Source: Xanthobacter sp. NM-59 (GTDB lineage: Bacteria > Pseudomonadota > Alphaproteobacteria > Rhizobiales > Xanthobacteraceae). Taken from it: a DNA stretch of 64,000 bases. The notes beneath the pieces were generated by a model. That model did not search any database. It was given only the letters and a program-made list of their open reading frames with translations, and was not told where the DNA came from. Within the stretch, counting starts at the first letter, position 1. Every line of letters starts with the position of its first letter. Shown here one piece after another: positions 49,846 to 64,000 of the stretch. The translations under genes and the position numbers were made by a program. The stretch is taken from contig NZ_JACBFQ010000002.1 in assembly GCF_021401125.1 (NCBI RefSeq), positions 124,001 through 188,000 on the forward strand, written 5' to 3'.

Positions 49846-50406
49846 GATCGAGCGTCACCTGCCAAGCCGAACCGGCCTGCCCCATGGGGATGGCCGCTGA
49901 GGGCACTAGAGCCGCCCAATGCGGCGGCGTTTGGACCGCTCCAAGGCCGCCGCGGCCCGCTTTCCGCCGCTTCCGCGCCAGCACGGCATCGAAACACCGT
50001 TGCGTGGCCGCGCCAGCCTCCGCACCCTTCTTTCGCGGCAGACGAGCCATGCGCAATTTTTAGTCATAAAGCCGTCAGAGAGGCCATCCTGGAGCTTGTG
50101 AAATGTTCATTTTTCTGCCATCGTCCGATGGATAGGGCAACTGTGCTGCCCTATCCCCCACATTGCCGGCCTTTCTTGCGCAGCGCCCGCGCCTGCGCGG
50201 CGGCGCGTGCGATCTGGTGGCGTGGAAGTTGCAGCACACGACGAGAGAGATAGACCATTGCGCGGTGCGCGGTGGCACGGCAGTTTGGGGCGAACGGCGG
50301 GGGCCGGATCGCGCCGGCCTGTCGGCGCGCGACGCCGCAGCGCAATGGGGCCAGCCGGGTCGGAAGCCAGTGACTTCCGACCCGACAGATGAAAAGGGAC
50401 GACAAA
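49846..50406. other. Gene-free region before gltB
   Basis: About 560 bp between the divergent Pro-rich gene and gltB. It has a locally AT-rich tract (50050-50120) suited to promoters and a strong 10-bp hairpin at 50130-50156 listed separately. No coding frame is convincing. A long gltB leader or small RNA is possible. Confidence 0.5.
50130..50156 (+). promoter_or_regulatory. Perfect 10-bp hairpin in the gltB upstream region
   Basis: GGATAGGGCA (50130-50139), loop ACTGTGC, TGCCCTATCC (50147-50156). It is followed by CCCCA rather than T, so it is not a typical terminator. It lies about 250 bp before the gltB ATG and could be an operator, leader structure or part of a small RNA. Confidence 0.5.
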
Positions 50407-55119
<4,713 letters not shown>

Positions 55120-55130
55120 GCCGACACCCG

Positions 55131-55160
55131 CCCCCTCTCCCGCTCGTGGGGGAGGGCCCG
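55131..55160 (+). repeat. GC-rich palindromic repeat, copy 1
   Basis: CCCCCTCTCCCGCTCGTGGG then GGAGGG, an imperfect palindrome between gltB and gltD. It closely resembles the element at 62875-62904. Such dispersed GC-rich palindromes are common in Hyphomicrobiales. Confidence 0.6.
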
Positions 55161-55398
55161 GCGGGGAGAGCGCTGCCCTGACGGTCGCGCCTCTCCTTCC
55201 GCCGACATCGCGACACGGCGGAGGCCGCCTTTCCGGCCTCCCTCATCCCAAGCGCGGAGGAGTTGGCTGAACGGCAACCGCCGGCGCGCGCGAACAGGTT
55301 CTGCGCGCGGTTTCCGCCTCCTCAAGCTGTTCTAATTCTTGTAATGGAGCACGGTGCGCAGACGCGGCGCGCGCGGCGGCTCCCGCAACGAGGTTCCA

Positions 55399-56820
<1,422 letters not shown>

Positions 56821-56828
56821 CGCGCGTC

Positions 56829-56858
56829 GGCGCCCGGACCCCTCCGGGCGCCATTTTT
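56829..56858 (+). terminator. Rho-independent terminator of gltBD
   Basis: GGCGCCCGGA (56829-56838), loop CCCC, TCCGGGCGCC (56843-56852), then ATTTTT (to 56858). A perfect 10-bp stem with T-run, 8 bp after the gltD stop. Confidence 0.93.
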
Positions 56859-57092
56859 GGCCGACGACAGTGAGCAAGCCGCTTTCGCAGATGTGACCGG
56901 GGTGGGATAGGCCCTGCCCCTGCGACCCAACCATTGCTTGGGAACCGCGGCCATGAGGGCAGCGACTGACGGTTGAACCGGGGCCGCCTGCCGCTCAGCT
57001 CCCTCCCCGCCAAGCCACGTCGGACACCGACCGCAACAGCTGGGCGGCATGGGAGATGGGAACGGGCGGCACGGGTGTCGTCACAGCGACAG

Positions 57093-57668
57093 TCACCAAT
57101 CGCCGAGGTCTTGCCTCTGTTCCGGCGGCGCATATTGCGCGAAGAACTGTCGCCAAAATCGCACCACCGCATTGAACAACCTCGACGCTGGCTGCCAGCG
57201 ATACTCCGCCGCGTCGGGCCCGAAGTCGATCAGCAGATATTCCTCACCCGTCACAAATGGCCTCGGGTCATCCGAATTCCCCTCATCGAGAGCAGCCTCC
57301 GCGTTGTCAAAGAGGAACGGTGCACTGGATGCGCGATGGCTGTCGAAGCTCTTTGGATGACCAAAATGCTTTGCGCCGTTGGTAAGCTCCTGAATGGTTG
57401 GAAACCACACACAGGCTGTGTCAATCCACCTAAGGAAGTCCTTCTTCTCCTTAATTTTAAGCGCCTTGCAGGTCGCATGGCCTTTCTTCAGCCAATCGCC
57501 CCACACCCATTCATGCAGGTGAAACGCGGTGATTGCGCAATTGAGCGCAAGCCGCGCCGAGGCGGGCTCTTTCTGATAGTCCGCGAAATCCGCCTCCAGC
57601 TTGTCGAGAAAATCACGGGCGGTGCGGATGTCGAACATGGCTGCGCCGGATTTCGTCTTCCTGCTCAT
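57093..57668 (-). CDS. Hypothetical protein, lower-GC gene
   Basis: 191 residues from the ATG at 57668 (GAGG 8 nt upstream). Soluble, no signal peptide; segments include FLDKLEADFADYQKEP, AITAFHLHEWVWGDWLKKG and ACVWFPTIQELTNGAKHFG, with a C-terminal half rich in Trp/Phe. I do not recognise the family, though the His/Trp-rich middle recalls small proteins found near mobile or defence genes. GC content is visibly lower than in neighbours, suggesting transfer. It stands alone between gltD and the AraC regulator. Confidence 0.75.
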   Translation of the reverse strand: MSRKTKSGAAMFDIRTARDFLDKLEADFADYQKEPASARLALNCAITAFHLHEWVWGDWLKKGHATCKALKIKEKKDFLRWIDTACVWFPTIQELTNGAKHFGHPKSFDSHRASSAPFLFDNAEAALDEGNSDDPRPFVTGEEYLLIDFGPDAAEYRWQPASRLFNAVVRFWRQFFAQYAPPEQRQDLGDW

Positions 57669-57887
57669 CGCAAGACCTCGCCATTGTCCCACGGCCGCCA
57701 TTGAGGCCCGCAGGCCTTGTCCGCTGGCTCGGCACCGGCCTGGGCCAGCGCCTTTCAGAATACCATGCAAAGCTCGTCGTTCCGCAACGAGGGCCAAGCA
57801 CCCATTGGTCGCGGCGTCGGCCCAGCCGCCAAGCGCTGCCAGCCCAACTTGCCTCGAACGGCCTGCTCCACCACCGGCCCGCAAGCC

Positions 57888-58883
57888 TCACCCCTCCCCC
57901 ATGGCCTCCCGCCGCCAGGCGCCCGGGCTCTTGCCGGTCCATTTGCGGAAGGCGCGGTGGAAGGCGCTGGGCTCGGAGAAGCCCAGCTCCGCCGCGATCT
58001 CCCCCACATCCCGCCCCCCTGCGGCAAGGGCCTCCATGGCCAAGGCCCGGCGCAGCTCATCCTTGATGTCGCGATAGGTCTGGCCCTCCAGGCGCAGGCG
58101 GCGCCGCAAGGTGGGCTCCGGTATGCGCAACTGGGCCGCGAGCTCCACAAAGCCCGGCCAGCTCACCGGTGGCGTCGCGCGCAGCCGCGCGCGGACCTTG
58201 GCGAGGAGGCCCGCATCGTGCCGGTAGCGCACCAGGATGTTGGCCGGCGCCCGGCGCAGGAACTCGCGCAGGGCCCGCTCGTCGCGGATAGCCGGAAGCT
58301 TCAGGAAGTCCGCGTCGAAGACAAGCCGGCTTTGCTCCTGGCCGAACCGCACCGGCGCACCGAAGAACAGGCGGTAATCCGCCCCATGGGCTGGCGGACC
58401 GCATCGGAAGTCCACCCGCCGCAGCGGAATGCGCCGGCCCACGAGCCAGCACGTAATGCCGTGCACCACGATCCAATAGGTGCGGTAGGCGAAGGCAGAC
58501 CGGGGCGCGCCCGCGTCCTTCAGAACGATCTGGGCCAGCCCTTCGGCCACCACCAATTCCCCGTAGGGATCATCCATGACGAGCCGCAGAAAGCGCAGCG
58601 CGCGCTTCAGCGCCTGTTCCAGGGTCGCGGCGGACAGGATGGCGTGGCAGAGCAGCGTGAAGCTGCCCGAGCGCATGGGCCGCGCGCCCTCGCCGAAGAA
58701 CTCGTCGTCGATCGCCTCCGCGATGGCGAGCCACAGCGCCCCATAACGCTCGGCCGACACCGGCTCGCTCACCTTAGCGGGTAGCCCGGCCCGGGCCAGC
58801 AGCACGGCCTCATCGATGCCGCGACGGCGCAGGCATTGCAGCGCATCGTCCACAAAGCCGGGCGAGATCATGCGCCGTTCCAT
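57888..58883 (-). CDS. AraC family transcriptional regulator
   Basis: 331 residues. The N-terminal ~190 residues resemble the ligand-binding domain of the OruR/ArgR-type AraC group (Arabinose_bd). The C-terminal two-helix-turn-helix domain spans ~235-325 (LRIPEPTLRRRLRLEGQTY; AAELGFSEPSAFHRAFRKWT). It is divergent from the acyl-CoA synthetase gene (165 bp between starts), so it probably activates the fatty-acid-type operon in response to an acyl compound. The ATG at 58883 begins MERRMISPG; MISPG (58871) is an alternative. Confidence 0.9.
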   Translation of the reverse strand: MERRMISPGFVDDALQCLRRRGIDEAVLLARAGLPAKVSEPVSAERYGALWLAIAEAIDDEFFGEGARPMRSGSFTLLCHAILSAATLEQALKRALRFLRLVMDDPYGELVVAEGLAQIVLKDAGAPRSAFAYRTYWIVVHGITCWLVGRRIPLRRVDFRCGPPAHGADYRLFFGAPVRFGQEQSRLVFDADFLKLPAIRDERALREFLRRAPANILVRYRHDAGLLAKVRARLRATPPVSWPGFVELAAQLRIPEPTLRRRLRLEGQTYRDIKDELRRALAMEALAAGGRDVGEIAAELGFSEPSAFHRAFRKWTGKSPGAWRREAMGEG

Positions 58884-59048
58884 CGCCCCTCCCCCGCTTC
58901 TGTCCGCCTTTGCCGGCGAATATTGTAAAATCGATCACAAAATTAGTCCCATTTGGTCATCGTATGCCACCTCCATCCATCGCTAGATCGAGGCAATCGA
59001 GAATGCGTCCCCGCCCACCGCGAAGCCGGGGACCGATGGAGGAGCACC
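58884..59048. promoter_or_regulatory. Divergent control region, araC-type gene / acyl-CoA operon
   Basis: The 165 bp between the two divergent starts contain the AT-richest part nearby and TTGT-N10-ACAA (58923-58940), a candidate regulator site. No clear -35/-10 pair was identified. Confidence 0.4.
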
Positions 59049-60719
59049 ATGGCCGACGCCCCCACACCCGCGCCCACCCATGCAGAAGCGGTTCGCGGCT
59101 TTCAGCTCGCGGACGTCGCGGCGCTGCTCGACGGCGATCTGGAGCAGGGCCTCAACGCCTGCATCGAATGCTGCGACCGCCATGTGGCATCGGGCGGCAC
59201 CGCCCTCGACTGGGAGAGCGCCGACGGCCGCCGCGCCAGCTACACCTTTGCCCAGATGAAGGAGCTGTCGGCCCGCTTCGCCAATCTGCTCACCGCCCAG
59301 GGCATCAAGCCCGGAGACGTGGTGGCGGGCCTGTTGCCGCGCACGCCGGAATTGCTCATCACAATTCTCGGCACCTGGCGGGCCGGGGCGGTCTACCAGC
59401 CCTTGTTCACCGCCTTCGGCCCCAAGGCCATTGAGCACCGGCTGAAGACCTCGAGCGCGAAGCTTGTGGTCACGGACAGCCACAACCGCCCCAAGCTGGA
59501 CGAGATCGAGAAAGCGCCGAAAGCCGCCCTCGTCACCCGGCCCGGCGAACCGGCGCCGCGGGTGGACGATCTCGACTTCCATGCCGAGCTGGCCCGCCAG
59601 AGCCCCGATTTCGCGCCGGTGCTGCGCAAGGGCTCGGACCTGTTCCTGATGATGTCCACCTCCGGCACCACCGGCCTGCCCAAGGGCGTTCCGGTGCCGC
59701 TGAAGGCGCTGATGGCCTTCACCATCTACATGCGCGATGCGGTGGACCTGCGCCCCGAGGACAAGTTCTGGAACATCGCCGACCCCGGCTGGGCCTATGG
59801 CCTCTATTATGCCGTGACGGGCCCGCTGCTGCTAGGCCACGCCACCACCTTCTATGACGGCCCCTTCACCGCCGCCGGCACCTACGATGTCATCCGGCGC
59901 CACGGCATCACCAACCTGGCCGGCGCGCCCACCGCCTACCGGCTGCTGATCGCCGCCGGACCGCAGATGGCGGAGAAGGTGAAAGGCCAGCTGCGCGTGG
60001 TTTCCAGCGCCGGCGAGCCGCTGAACCCGGAAGTTATCCGCTGGTTCGCGGAGCATCTCGATGCCCCCATCCACGACCATTACGGCCAGACTGAGCTGGG
60101 CATGGTGGTGAATAACCACCACCGCCTGAAGCACGAGGTGCATCCCGGCTCCGCCGGCTTCGCCATGCCCGGCTACCGCATGGCGGTGCTGAATGAAAAG
60201 GGCGAGGAGCTGCCGCCCAACGTGCCCGGCGTGCTGGCGGTGGACATGGCCCATTCCCCGCTGCTGTGGTTCACCGGCTACTGGCGGCAGGAAACCCCCG
60301 CCATGGCCGGCGGCTATTACCGCACCGGCGACACGGTGGAGCTGGAGCCCGATGGCCGCATCAGCTTCGTCGGCCGGGCGGATGACGTCATCACCTCGTC
60401 CGGCTACCGCATCGGGCCGTTTGACGTGGAAAGCGCGCTCATCGAGCATCCCGCGGTGATCGAGGCGGCGGTCATCGGCAAGCCCGATCCGGAGCGCACC
60501 GAGCTGGTGAAGGCCTTCGTGATCCTGCGCGAGGGGGTGGAGCCCACCGACGCCCTGGCCGAGGAGTTGCGGCAATATGTGAAGCACCGGCTCTCGGCTC
60601 ACGCCTATCCGCGCGAGATCGAGTTCCGGACCGAACTGCCCAAGACGCCCAGCGGCAAGCTTCAGCGCTTCATGCTGCGCAACCAGGAAGCCAACAAGAT
60701 CAAGGACAGCGCCGCCTGA
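59049..60719 (+). CDS. Acyl-CoA synthetase (AMP-forming)
   Basis: 556 residues. Activates a carboxylic acid to its CoA thioester. AMP-binding motif [14 protein letters not shown] near residue 200; adenylation motifs [10 protein letters not shown] and YYRTGD; the hinge [16 protein letters not shown]; and the C-terminal Lys in [11 protein letters not shown] are all complete. Sequence flavour is that of short- to medium-chain or branched acid ligases; a 2-methylacyl or short-chain acid would fit the downstream genes. ATG 59049 has GGAGGAG 5 nt upstream. First gene of the operon. Confidence 0.92.
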   Translation: MADAPTPAPTHAEAVRGFQLADVAALLDGDLEQGLNACIECCDRHVASGGTALDWESADGRRASYTFAQMKELSARFANLLTAQGIKPGDVVAGLLPRTPELLITILGTWRAGAVYQPLFTAFGPKAIEHRLKTSSAKLVVTDSHNRPKLDEIEKAPKAALVTRPGEPAPRVDDLDFHAELARQSPDFAPVLRKGSDLFLMMSTSGTTGLPKGVPVPLKALMAFTIYMRDAVDLRPEDKFWNIADPGWAYGLYYAVTGPLLLGHATTFYDGPFTAAGTYDVIRRHGITNLAGAPTAYRLLIAAGPQMAEKVKGQLRVVSSAGEPLNPEVIRWFAEHLDAPIHDHYGQTELGMVVNNHHRLKHEVHPGSAGFAMPGYRMAVLNEKGEELPPNVPGVLAVDMAHSPLLWFTGYWRQETPAMAGGYYRTGDTVELEPDGRISFVGRADDVITSSGYRIGPFDVESALIEHPAVIEAAVIGKPDPERTELVKAFVILREGVEPTDALAEELRQYVKHRLSAHAYPREIEFRTELPKTPSGKLQRFMLRNQEANKIKDSAA

Positions 60720-60754
60720 GCGGGCAGCGCCAACGACAAATCGGGGGAAAGTCC

Positions 60755-61522
60755 ATGCAGATCAAGGACCGCGTGTTTCTCGTCACTGGCGCAGGCTCCG
60801 GCCTTGGCGCCGCCGTCTCCCGCCTGCTGGTGGGCGAGGGCGCCAAGGTGGTGGGGCTCGACATCAATGCCGCGGCGGGCGACAGCGTCGCCACTGAGCT
60901 GGGCGATGGCTTCCGCTTCCTCAAGGCGGACGTGACCAGCGAGGCGGACGGTCTCGCCGCCGTGGCCCTGGCCAGGTCGGCGTTCGGCGCCGTGCACGGC
61001 CTCGTCAACTGCGCCGGCGTGGCGCCGGGCGAGAAGGTGGCGGGGCGCGAGGGCCCGCACCGGCTGGAGAGCTTCGCCCGCGCGGTCTCCATCAATCTCA
61101 TCGGCACCTTCAACATGCTGCGCCTCGCGGCTGATGCCATCACGAAGGAAGAGCCGGGAGTGGATGGCGAGCGCGGCGTCATCATCAACACCGCCTCCAT
61201 CGCCGCCTATGACGGTCAGATCGGCCAGTGCGCCTATGCCGCCTCCAAGGGCGGGGTGGCCGCGCTCACCCTGCCGGCGGCGCGGGAGCTGGCGCGGTTC
61301 GGCGTGCGGGTGGTCACCATCGCCCCCGGCATTTTCGAGACGCCCATGATGGCCGGCATGCCGCAGGAGGTGCAGGACGCCCTGGGCAAGAGCGTGCCCT
61401 TCCCCTCCCGGCTCGGCCGCCCGCCGGAATATGCGGCGCTGGTGAAGCATATCGTCGAGAACATCATGCTGAACGGCGAGGTCATCCGCCTCGACGGCGC
61501 GCTGCGCATGCCGCCGCGCTGA
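60755..61522 (+). CDS. 3-hydroxyacyl-CoA dehydrogenase, SDR type (HSD10-like)
   Basis: 255 residues. Rossmann motif [15 protein letters not shown] near residue 11; NCAGVAP; Ser in [10 protein letters not shown] and YAASK in the active site. [14 protein letters not shown] near the end is characteristic of type-2 3-hydroxyacyl-CoA dehydrogenases (HSD17B10-like), which oxidise 2-methyl-3-hydroxybutyryl-CoA and short 3-hydroxyacyl-CoAs. Starts 35 bp after the synthetase. Confidence 0.9.
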   Translation: MQIKDRVFLVTGAGSGLGAAVSRLLVGEGAKVVGLDINAAAGDSVATELGDGFRFLKADVTSEADGLAAVALARSAFGAVHGLVNCAGVAPGEKVAGREGPHRLESFARAVSINLIGTFNMLRLAADAITKEEPGVDGERGVIINTASIAAYDGQIGQCAYAASKGGVAALTLPAARELARFGVRVVTIAPGIFETPMMAGMPQEVQDALGKSVPFPSRLGRPPEYAALVKHIVENIMLNGEVIRLDGALRMPPR

Positions 61523-61542
61523 ACATAAAAGGGAGGAAACAC

Positions 61543-62733
61543 ATGACCGCTTCGGATCCCATCGTCATCGTCGGCGCCGCCCGCACCCCCATGGGCGGCT
61601 TCCAGGGTGACTTCAAGGATGTCACCGCCTCCGCCCTCGGCGCCGCCGCCATCCGTGCGGCGCTGGCGCGCGCGGGGCTGGCCGCCGACCAGGTGGAAGA
61701 GGTCGTCTTCGGCTGCGTGCTGCCCGCCGGCCAGGGCCAGGCGCCCGCACGCCAGGCCGGGCTCGGCGCCGGGCTGCCGCTCTCGGCCGGCGCCACCACC
61801 GTCAACAAGATGTGCGGCTCGGGCATGAAGGCCGCCATGTTCGCCCACGATCTCCTCACCGCCGGCTCCGCCGACGTGGTGGTGGCCGGCGGCATGGAGA
61901 GCATGACCAACGCCCCCTATCTGCTCGACCGCGCCCGCGCCGGCTATCGCATGGGCCACGGCCGGGTGCTGGACCACATGTTCCTGGACGGCCTGGAGGA
62001 CGCCTATGACAAGGGCCGCCTGATGGGCACTTTCGCGGAGGATTGCGCGGAAGCCTACCAGTTCACCCGCGAGGCGCAGGACGCCTTTGCCATCGCCTCC
62101 CTCACCAAGGCGCAGAAGGCCATGGCCGACGGCTCCTTCGCCGCCGAGATCACGCCGGTGACGGTGAAGGCCGGCAAGGCCGAGCGCGTGGTGGAAACCG
62201 ACGAGCAGCCGCCCAAGGCCAAGCTGGACAAGATCCCCACCCTGAAGGCCGCATTCCGCGAGGGGGGCACCGTGACCGCGGCCAATTCCTCCTCCATCTC
62301 GGACGGGGCGGCGGCGCTGGTGCTCATGCGCCGGTCGGAAGCGGAACGGCGCGGGCTCACGCCGCTCGCGGCCATTGTCGGCCACGCCACCAATGCCCAG
62401 GCGCCGAACCTGTTCACGACCGCCCCGGTGGGCGCCATGGAGAAGCTGGCGCAGAAGACCGGCTGGGCGCTCAAGGATGTGGACCTGTTCGAGATCAACG
62501 AGGCGTTCGCGGTGGTGCCCATGGTGGCCATCAAGGACCTCGCTTTGCCCGAGGAGAAGGTGAACGTGCATGGCGGGGCCTGCGCACTCGGCCACCCCAT
62601 CGGCGCCTCGGGCGCGCGGGTGATGGTGACGCTTCTGGCGGCGCTGCAGAAATACGGCCTCAAGCGCGGTGTCGCGTCCCTGTGCATCGGCGGCGGCGAG
62701 GCCACCGCCGTGGCCATCGAGCGGCTGAACTGA
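61543..62733 (+). CDS. Acetyl-CoA acetyltransferase (thiolase)
   Basis: 396 residues. Catalytic Cys in NKMCGSGMKA (residue 91), His in LGHPIGASGAR and second Cys in SLCIGGGEA; complete. Degradative or biosynthetic thiolase cannot be separated by sequence alone, but with a dehydrogenase and an HSD10-like enzyme it probably cleaves (2-methyl)acetoacetyl-CoA. GGGAGG is 7 nt upstream of the ATG at 61543; 20 bp after the SDR gene. Confidence 0.92.
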   Translation: MTASDPIVIVGAARTPMGGFQGDFKDVTASALGAAAIRAALARAGLAADQVEEVVFGCVLPAGQGQAPARQAGLGAGLPLSAGATTVNKMCGSGMKAAMFAHDLLTAGSADVVVAGGMESMTNAPYLLDRARAGYRMGHGRVLDHMFLDGLEDAYDKGRLMGTFAEDCAEAYQFTREAQDAFAIASLTKAQKAMADGSFAAEITPVTVKAGKAERVVETDEQPPKAKLDKIPTLKAAFREGGTVTAANSSSISDGAAALVLMRRSEAERRGLTPLAAIVGHATNAQAPNLFTTAPVGAMEKLAQKTGWALKDVDLFEINEAFAVVPMVAIKDLALPEEKVNVHGGACALGHPIGASGARVMVTLLAALQKYGLKRGVASLCIGGGEATAVAIERLN

Positions 62734-62874
62734 GGGGCACGAGCGCGGCGGGAAGACCTGCGGCGCCACCTCACCGCGTGATCCTCCGCCGGACCTGTCG
62801 CGGGTTCAGGCAATGGACGCGCGCCCATGCGGCAGGCACGCGGCCATGTGCCCCGCCGGCCACGGGCCTGCAAG

Positions 62875-62904
62875 CCCCCTCCCGCTCGCGGGGGAGGGTC
62901 AGCG
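62875..62904 (+). repeat. GC-rich palindromic repeat, copy 2
   Basis: CCCCCTCCCGCTCGCGGGGG then AGGG, followed by TCAGCGGGGG. It shares the CCGCTCG core and layout with the copy at 55131-55160. Confidence 0.6.
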
Positions 62905-63054
62905 GGGGAACGGGGCGCAGCCGCCGGGGACACCCTCTGAAGGCTGCTCCCCCGCATCCGCCTTCCGCCGCCTCGCCCGCAAAAGGGAGAGGGAGAGGGA
63001 GAGGAGCCGCGCCCCGCGCTCGCGCCCAAACCGCAGATCGCCGCAAACGACCAA

Positions 63055-63150
63055 CCGCCCTGGCGACCGACCGCCCAGGTGCCCAACCGCCCAGGTACCC
63101 AACCGCCAAGGTGCCCAACCGCCGAGGTCACCGGCCGCCCAGGCCGCCGA
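63055..63150 (+). repeat. 16-bp tandem repeat, six copies
   Basis: Six consecutive 16-bp units: CCGCCCTGGCGACCGA (63055), CCGCCCAGGTGCCCAA (63071), CCGCCCAGGTACCCAA (63087), CCGCCAAGGTGCCCAA (63103), CCGCCGAGGTCACCGG (63119) and CCGCCCAGGCCGCCGA (63135). The middle three are nearly identical. It ends 55 bp before the acyl-CoA dehydrogenase ATG. Confidence 0.9.
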
Positions 63151-63205
63151 CCAACGACGCCAACACCTGCGACAACCGAACCCCACAGGCCCGAGGACCC
63201 CACTC

Positions 63206-64000
63206 ATGATCCTCACCGAGACCCAGACTGATATTCGCGATGCCGTCCGCGCCTTCGCGCAGGAGCGGCTCGCCCCCACCGCCGCCGCGCGTGATCGCGC
63301 GCATGCCTTTCCCCGCGCCGAGCTCACCGAGATGGGGACGCTCGGCTTCCTCGGCATGCTGGTGCCGGAGGAGCACGGGGGCTCGGCCACCGATCTCGTC
63401 TCCTATGCGCTGGCACTGGAGGAGATCGCGGCGGCGGACGGCGCCTGCTCCACCATCGTCTCCGTGCATTCCTCCGTGGGCTGCGGGCCCATCGTGAAAT
63501 TCGGATCGCAGGAGCAGAAGCAGCGCTTTCTGCCTAAGCTCGCGAGCGGCGAATGGATCGGCGGCTTCGCCCTCACCGAGCCGCATACCGGCTCGGACGC
63601 CGCCGCCATCCGCACCCGCGCCCGGCGCGAGGGCGACTCTTATGTGCTCAACGGCGCCAAGCAGTTCATCACCTCCGGCAAGAGCGGGGATGTGGTGATC
63701 GTGTTCGCCGTCACCGATCCGGATGCAGGCAAGAAGGGCATTTCCGCCTTCATCGTGCCCACCGACACCCCCGGCTATGAGGTGGTACGGGTGGAGGACA
63801 AGCTGGGCCAGCATGCCTCCGACACCTGCGCCCTCGCCTTCAACGACATGCGCATTCCCGCCGAGCTGCGCCTGGGCGCTGAGGGCGAGGGGCTGAAAAT
63901 CGCGCTCGCGAACCTGGAGGGCGGGCGCATCGGCATCGCAGCCCAGTCGGTGGGCATGGCCCGCGCTGCGTTCGAGGCCGCCCGCGCCTATGCCAAGGAG
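63206..64000 (+). CDS. Acyl-CoA dehydrogenase, 3' end cut by window
   Basis: The first 265 codons are present and the frame is open to the window end. FAD-dependent alpha,beta-dehydrogenation of acyl-CoA. Visible are TDIRDAVRAFAQERLAP at the N-terminus, GFLGMLVPEEHGGS, GFALTEPHTGSDAAAIRT (flavin and substrate binding) and LEGGRIGIAAQSVGMARAAF. The catalytic Glu lies beyond the window. Sequence flavour is of the short/branched chain type. ATG 63206 with GAGGA ~10 nt upstream. Very likely the fourth enzyme of the acyl-CoA unit, separated by a repeat-bearing gap. Confidence 0.93.
   Translation, partial: MILTETQTDIRDAVRAFAQERLAPTAAARDRAHAFPRAELTEMGTLGFLGMLVPEEHGGSATDLVSYALALEEIAAADGACSTIVSVHSSVGCGPIVKFGSQEQKQRFLPKLASGEWIGGFALTEPHTGSDAAAIRTRARREGDSYVLNGAKQFITSGKSGDVVIVFAVTDPDAGKKGISAFIVPTDTPGYEVVRVEDKLGQHASDTCALAFNDMRIPAELRLGAEGEGLKIALANLEGGRIGIAAQSVGMARAAFEAARAYAKE

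Larger units (their letters stand above)
62734..63205. other. Gap between thiolase and acyl-CoA dehydrogenase
   Basis: About 470 bp without a gene. It contains the second palindromic repeat (62875-62904), a GGGAGA-type stretch (62984-63000) and the 16-bp tandem array at 63055-63150. Frames open across it contain repeat-derived protein and are not credible. It interrupts an otherwise tight operon. Confidence 0.6.

Noticed and set aside
63055-63150. CRISPR array
   Set aside because: Units of 16 bp follow each other directly with no unique spacers.
62043-63209. 388-codon frame spanning thiolase and the repeat gap
   Set aside because: A frame shadow of the thiolase continued by repeat-derived sequence.

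Overview
The window is a high-GC, gene-dense stretch of bacterial chromosome. It is almost certainly from an alphaproteobacterium of the Hyphomicrobiales (Rhizobiales), and the protein flavour suggests Xanthobacteraceae relatives such as Xanthobacter or Azorhizobium; that placement is inference from gene content, not a database match. Supporting marks are the neighbourhoods pgsA-permease-hdaA-ppk-ppx-rnd, leuS-lptE-holA, rpsF-rpsR-DUF2232-rplI and DUF2849-cysI-DUF934-cysH, an Omp19-like lipoprotein, and one copy of a dispersed intergenic repeat of the kind common in this order. I found no rRNA, tRNA, insertion sequence, prophage or CRISPR array.

Layout. 1-3058: a truncated GGDEF-EAL protein and RNase D. 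3944-10252 (minus strand): ppx, ppk, the DnaA-related regulator hdaA, an AI-2E permease and pgsA. 10313-13337: a YdfG-like SDR, an Inh-domain lipoprotein, a tiny membrane protein preceded by a striking hairpin, and a PaaG-like enoyl-CoA hydratase/isomerase. 13574-17868: assimilatory sulfate reduction (DUF2849, cysI, DUF934, cysH) followed by a lone sulfate permease gene cysW. 18047-26601: a small membrane protein, a 17-18 bp tandem repeat array, a DMT exporter, moaA, a DUF971 protein, fhs, a membrane diguanylate cyclase with an intact inhibitory site, a small membrane protein and a lipid kinase. 26851-33601: sfsA, map, radC, a TorF-type porin with its own terminator, a second Inh-domain protein, a D-2-hydroxyacid dehydrogenase, a YqhA-type membrane protein and a 46-residue DUF3096 protein.

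33731-37398: pyruvate phosphate dikinase, a secreted protein of unknown function that may start at ATA, and a 43-residue membrane peptide with a textbook terminator. 37623-40033: rplI, DUF2232, rpsR and rpsF read from a promoter near 40235. 40270-44581: holA, lptE, leuS. 44905-49845: an NhaD-type antiporter facing cyclopropane fatty acid synthase, a DedA/YqaA protein and a proline-rich periplasmic protein. 50407-56820: glutamate synthase gltB-gltD ending in a strong terminator. 57093-57668: a lower-GC gene of unknown function. 57888-64000: an AraC regulator divergent from an acyl-CoA synthetase, SDR dehydrogenase, thiolase and acyl-CoA dehydrogenase, which together look like one acyl-CoA catabolic unit.

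Most of the window is housekeeping and I see no convincing new multi-gene system. The most interesting leads are non-coding or very small: a 12-bp perfect hairpin holding the start codons of a 29-residue membrane protein, three separate tandem arrays with 16-18 bp periods, a near-perfect ribosome binding site placed before an ATA codon, several tiny membrane proteins, and an isolated cysW.
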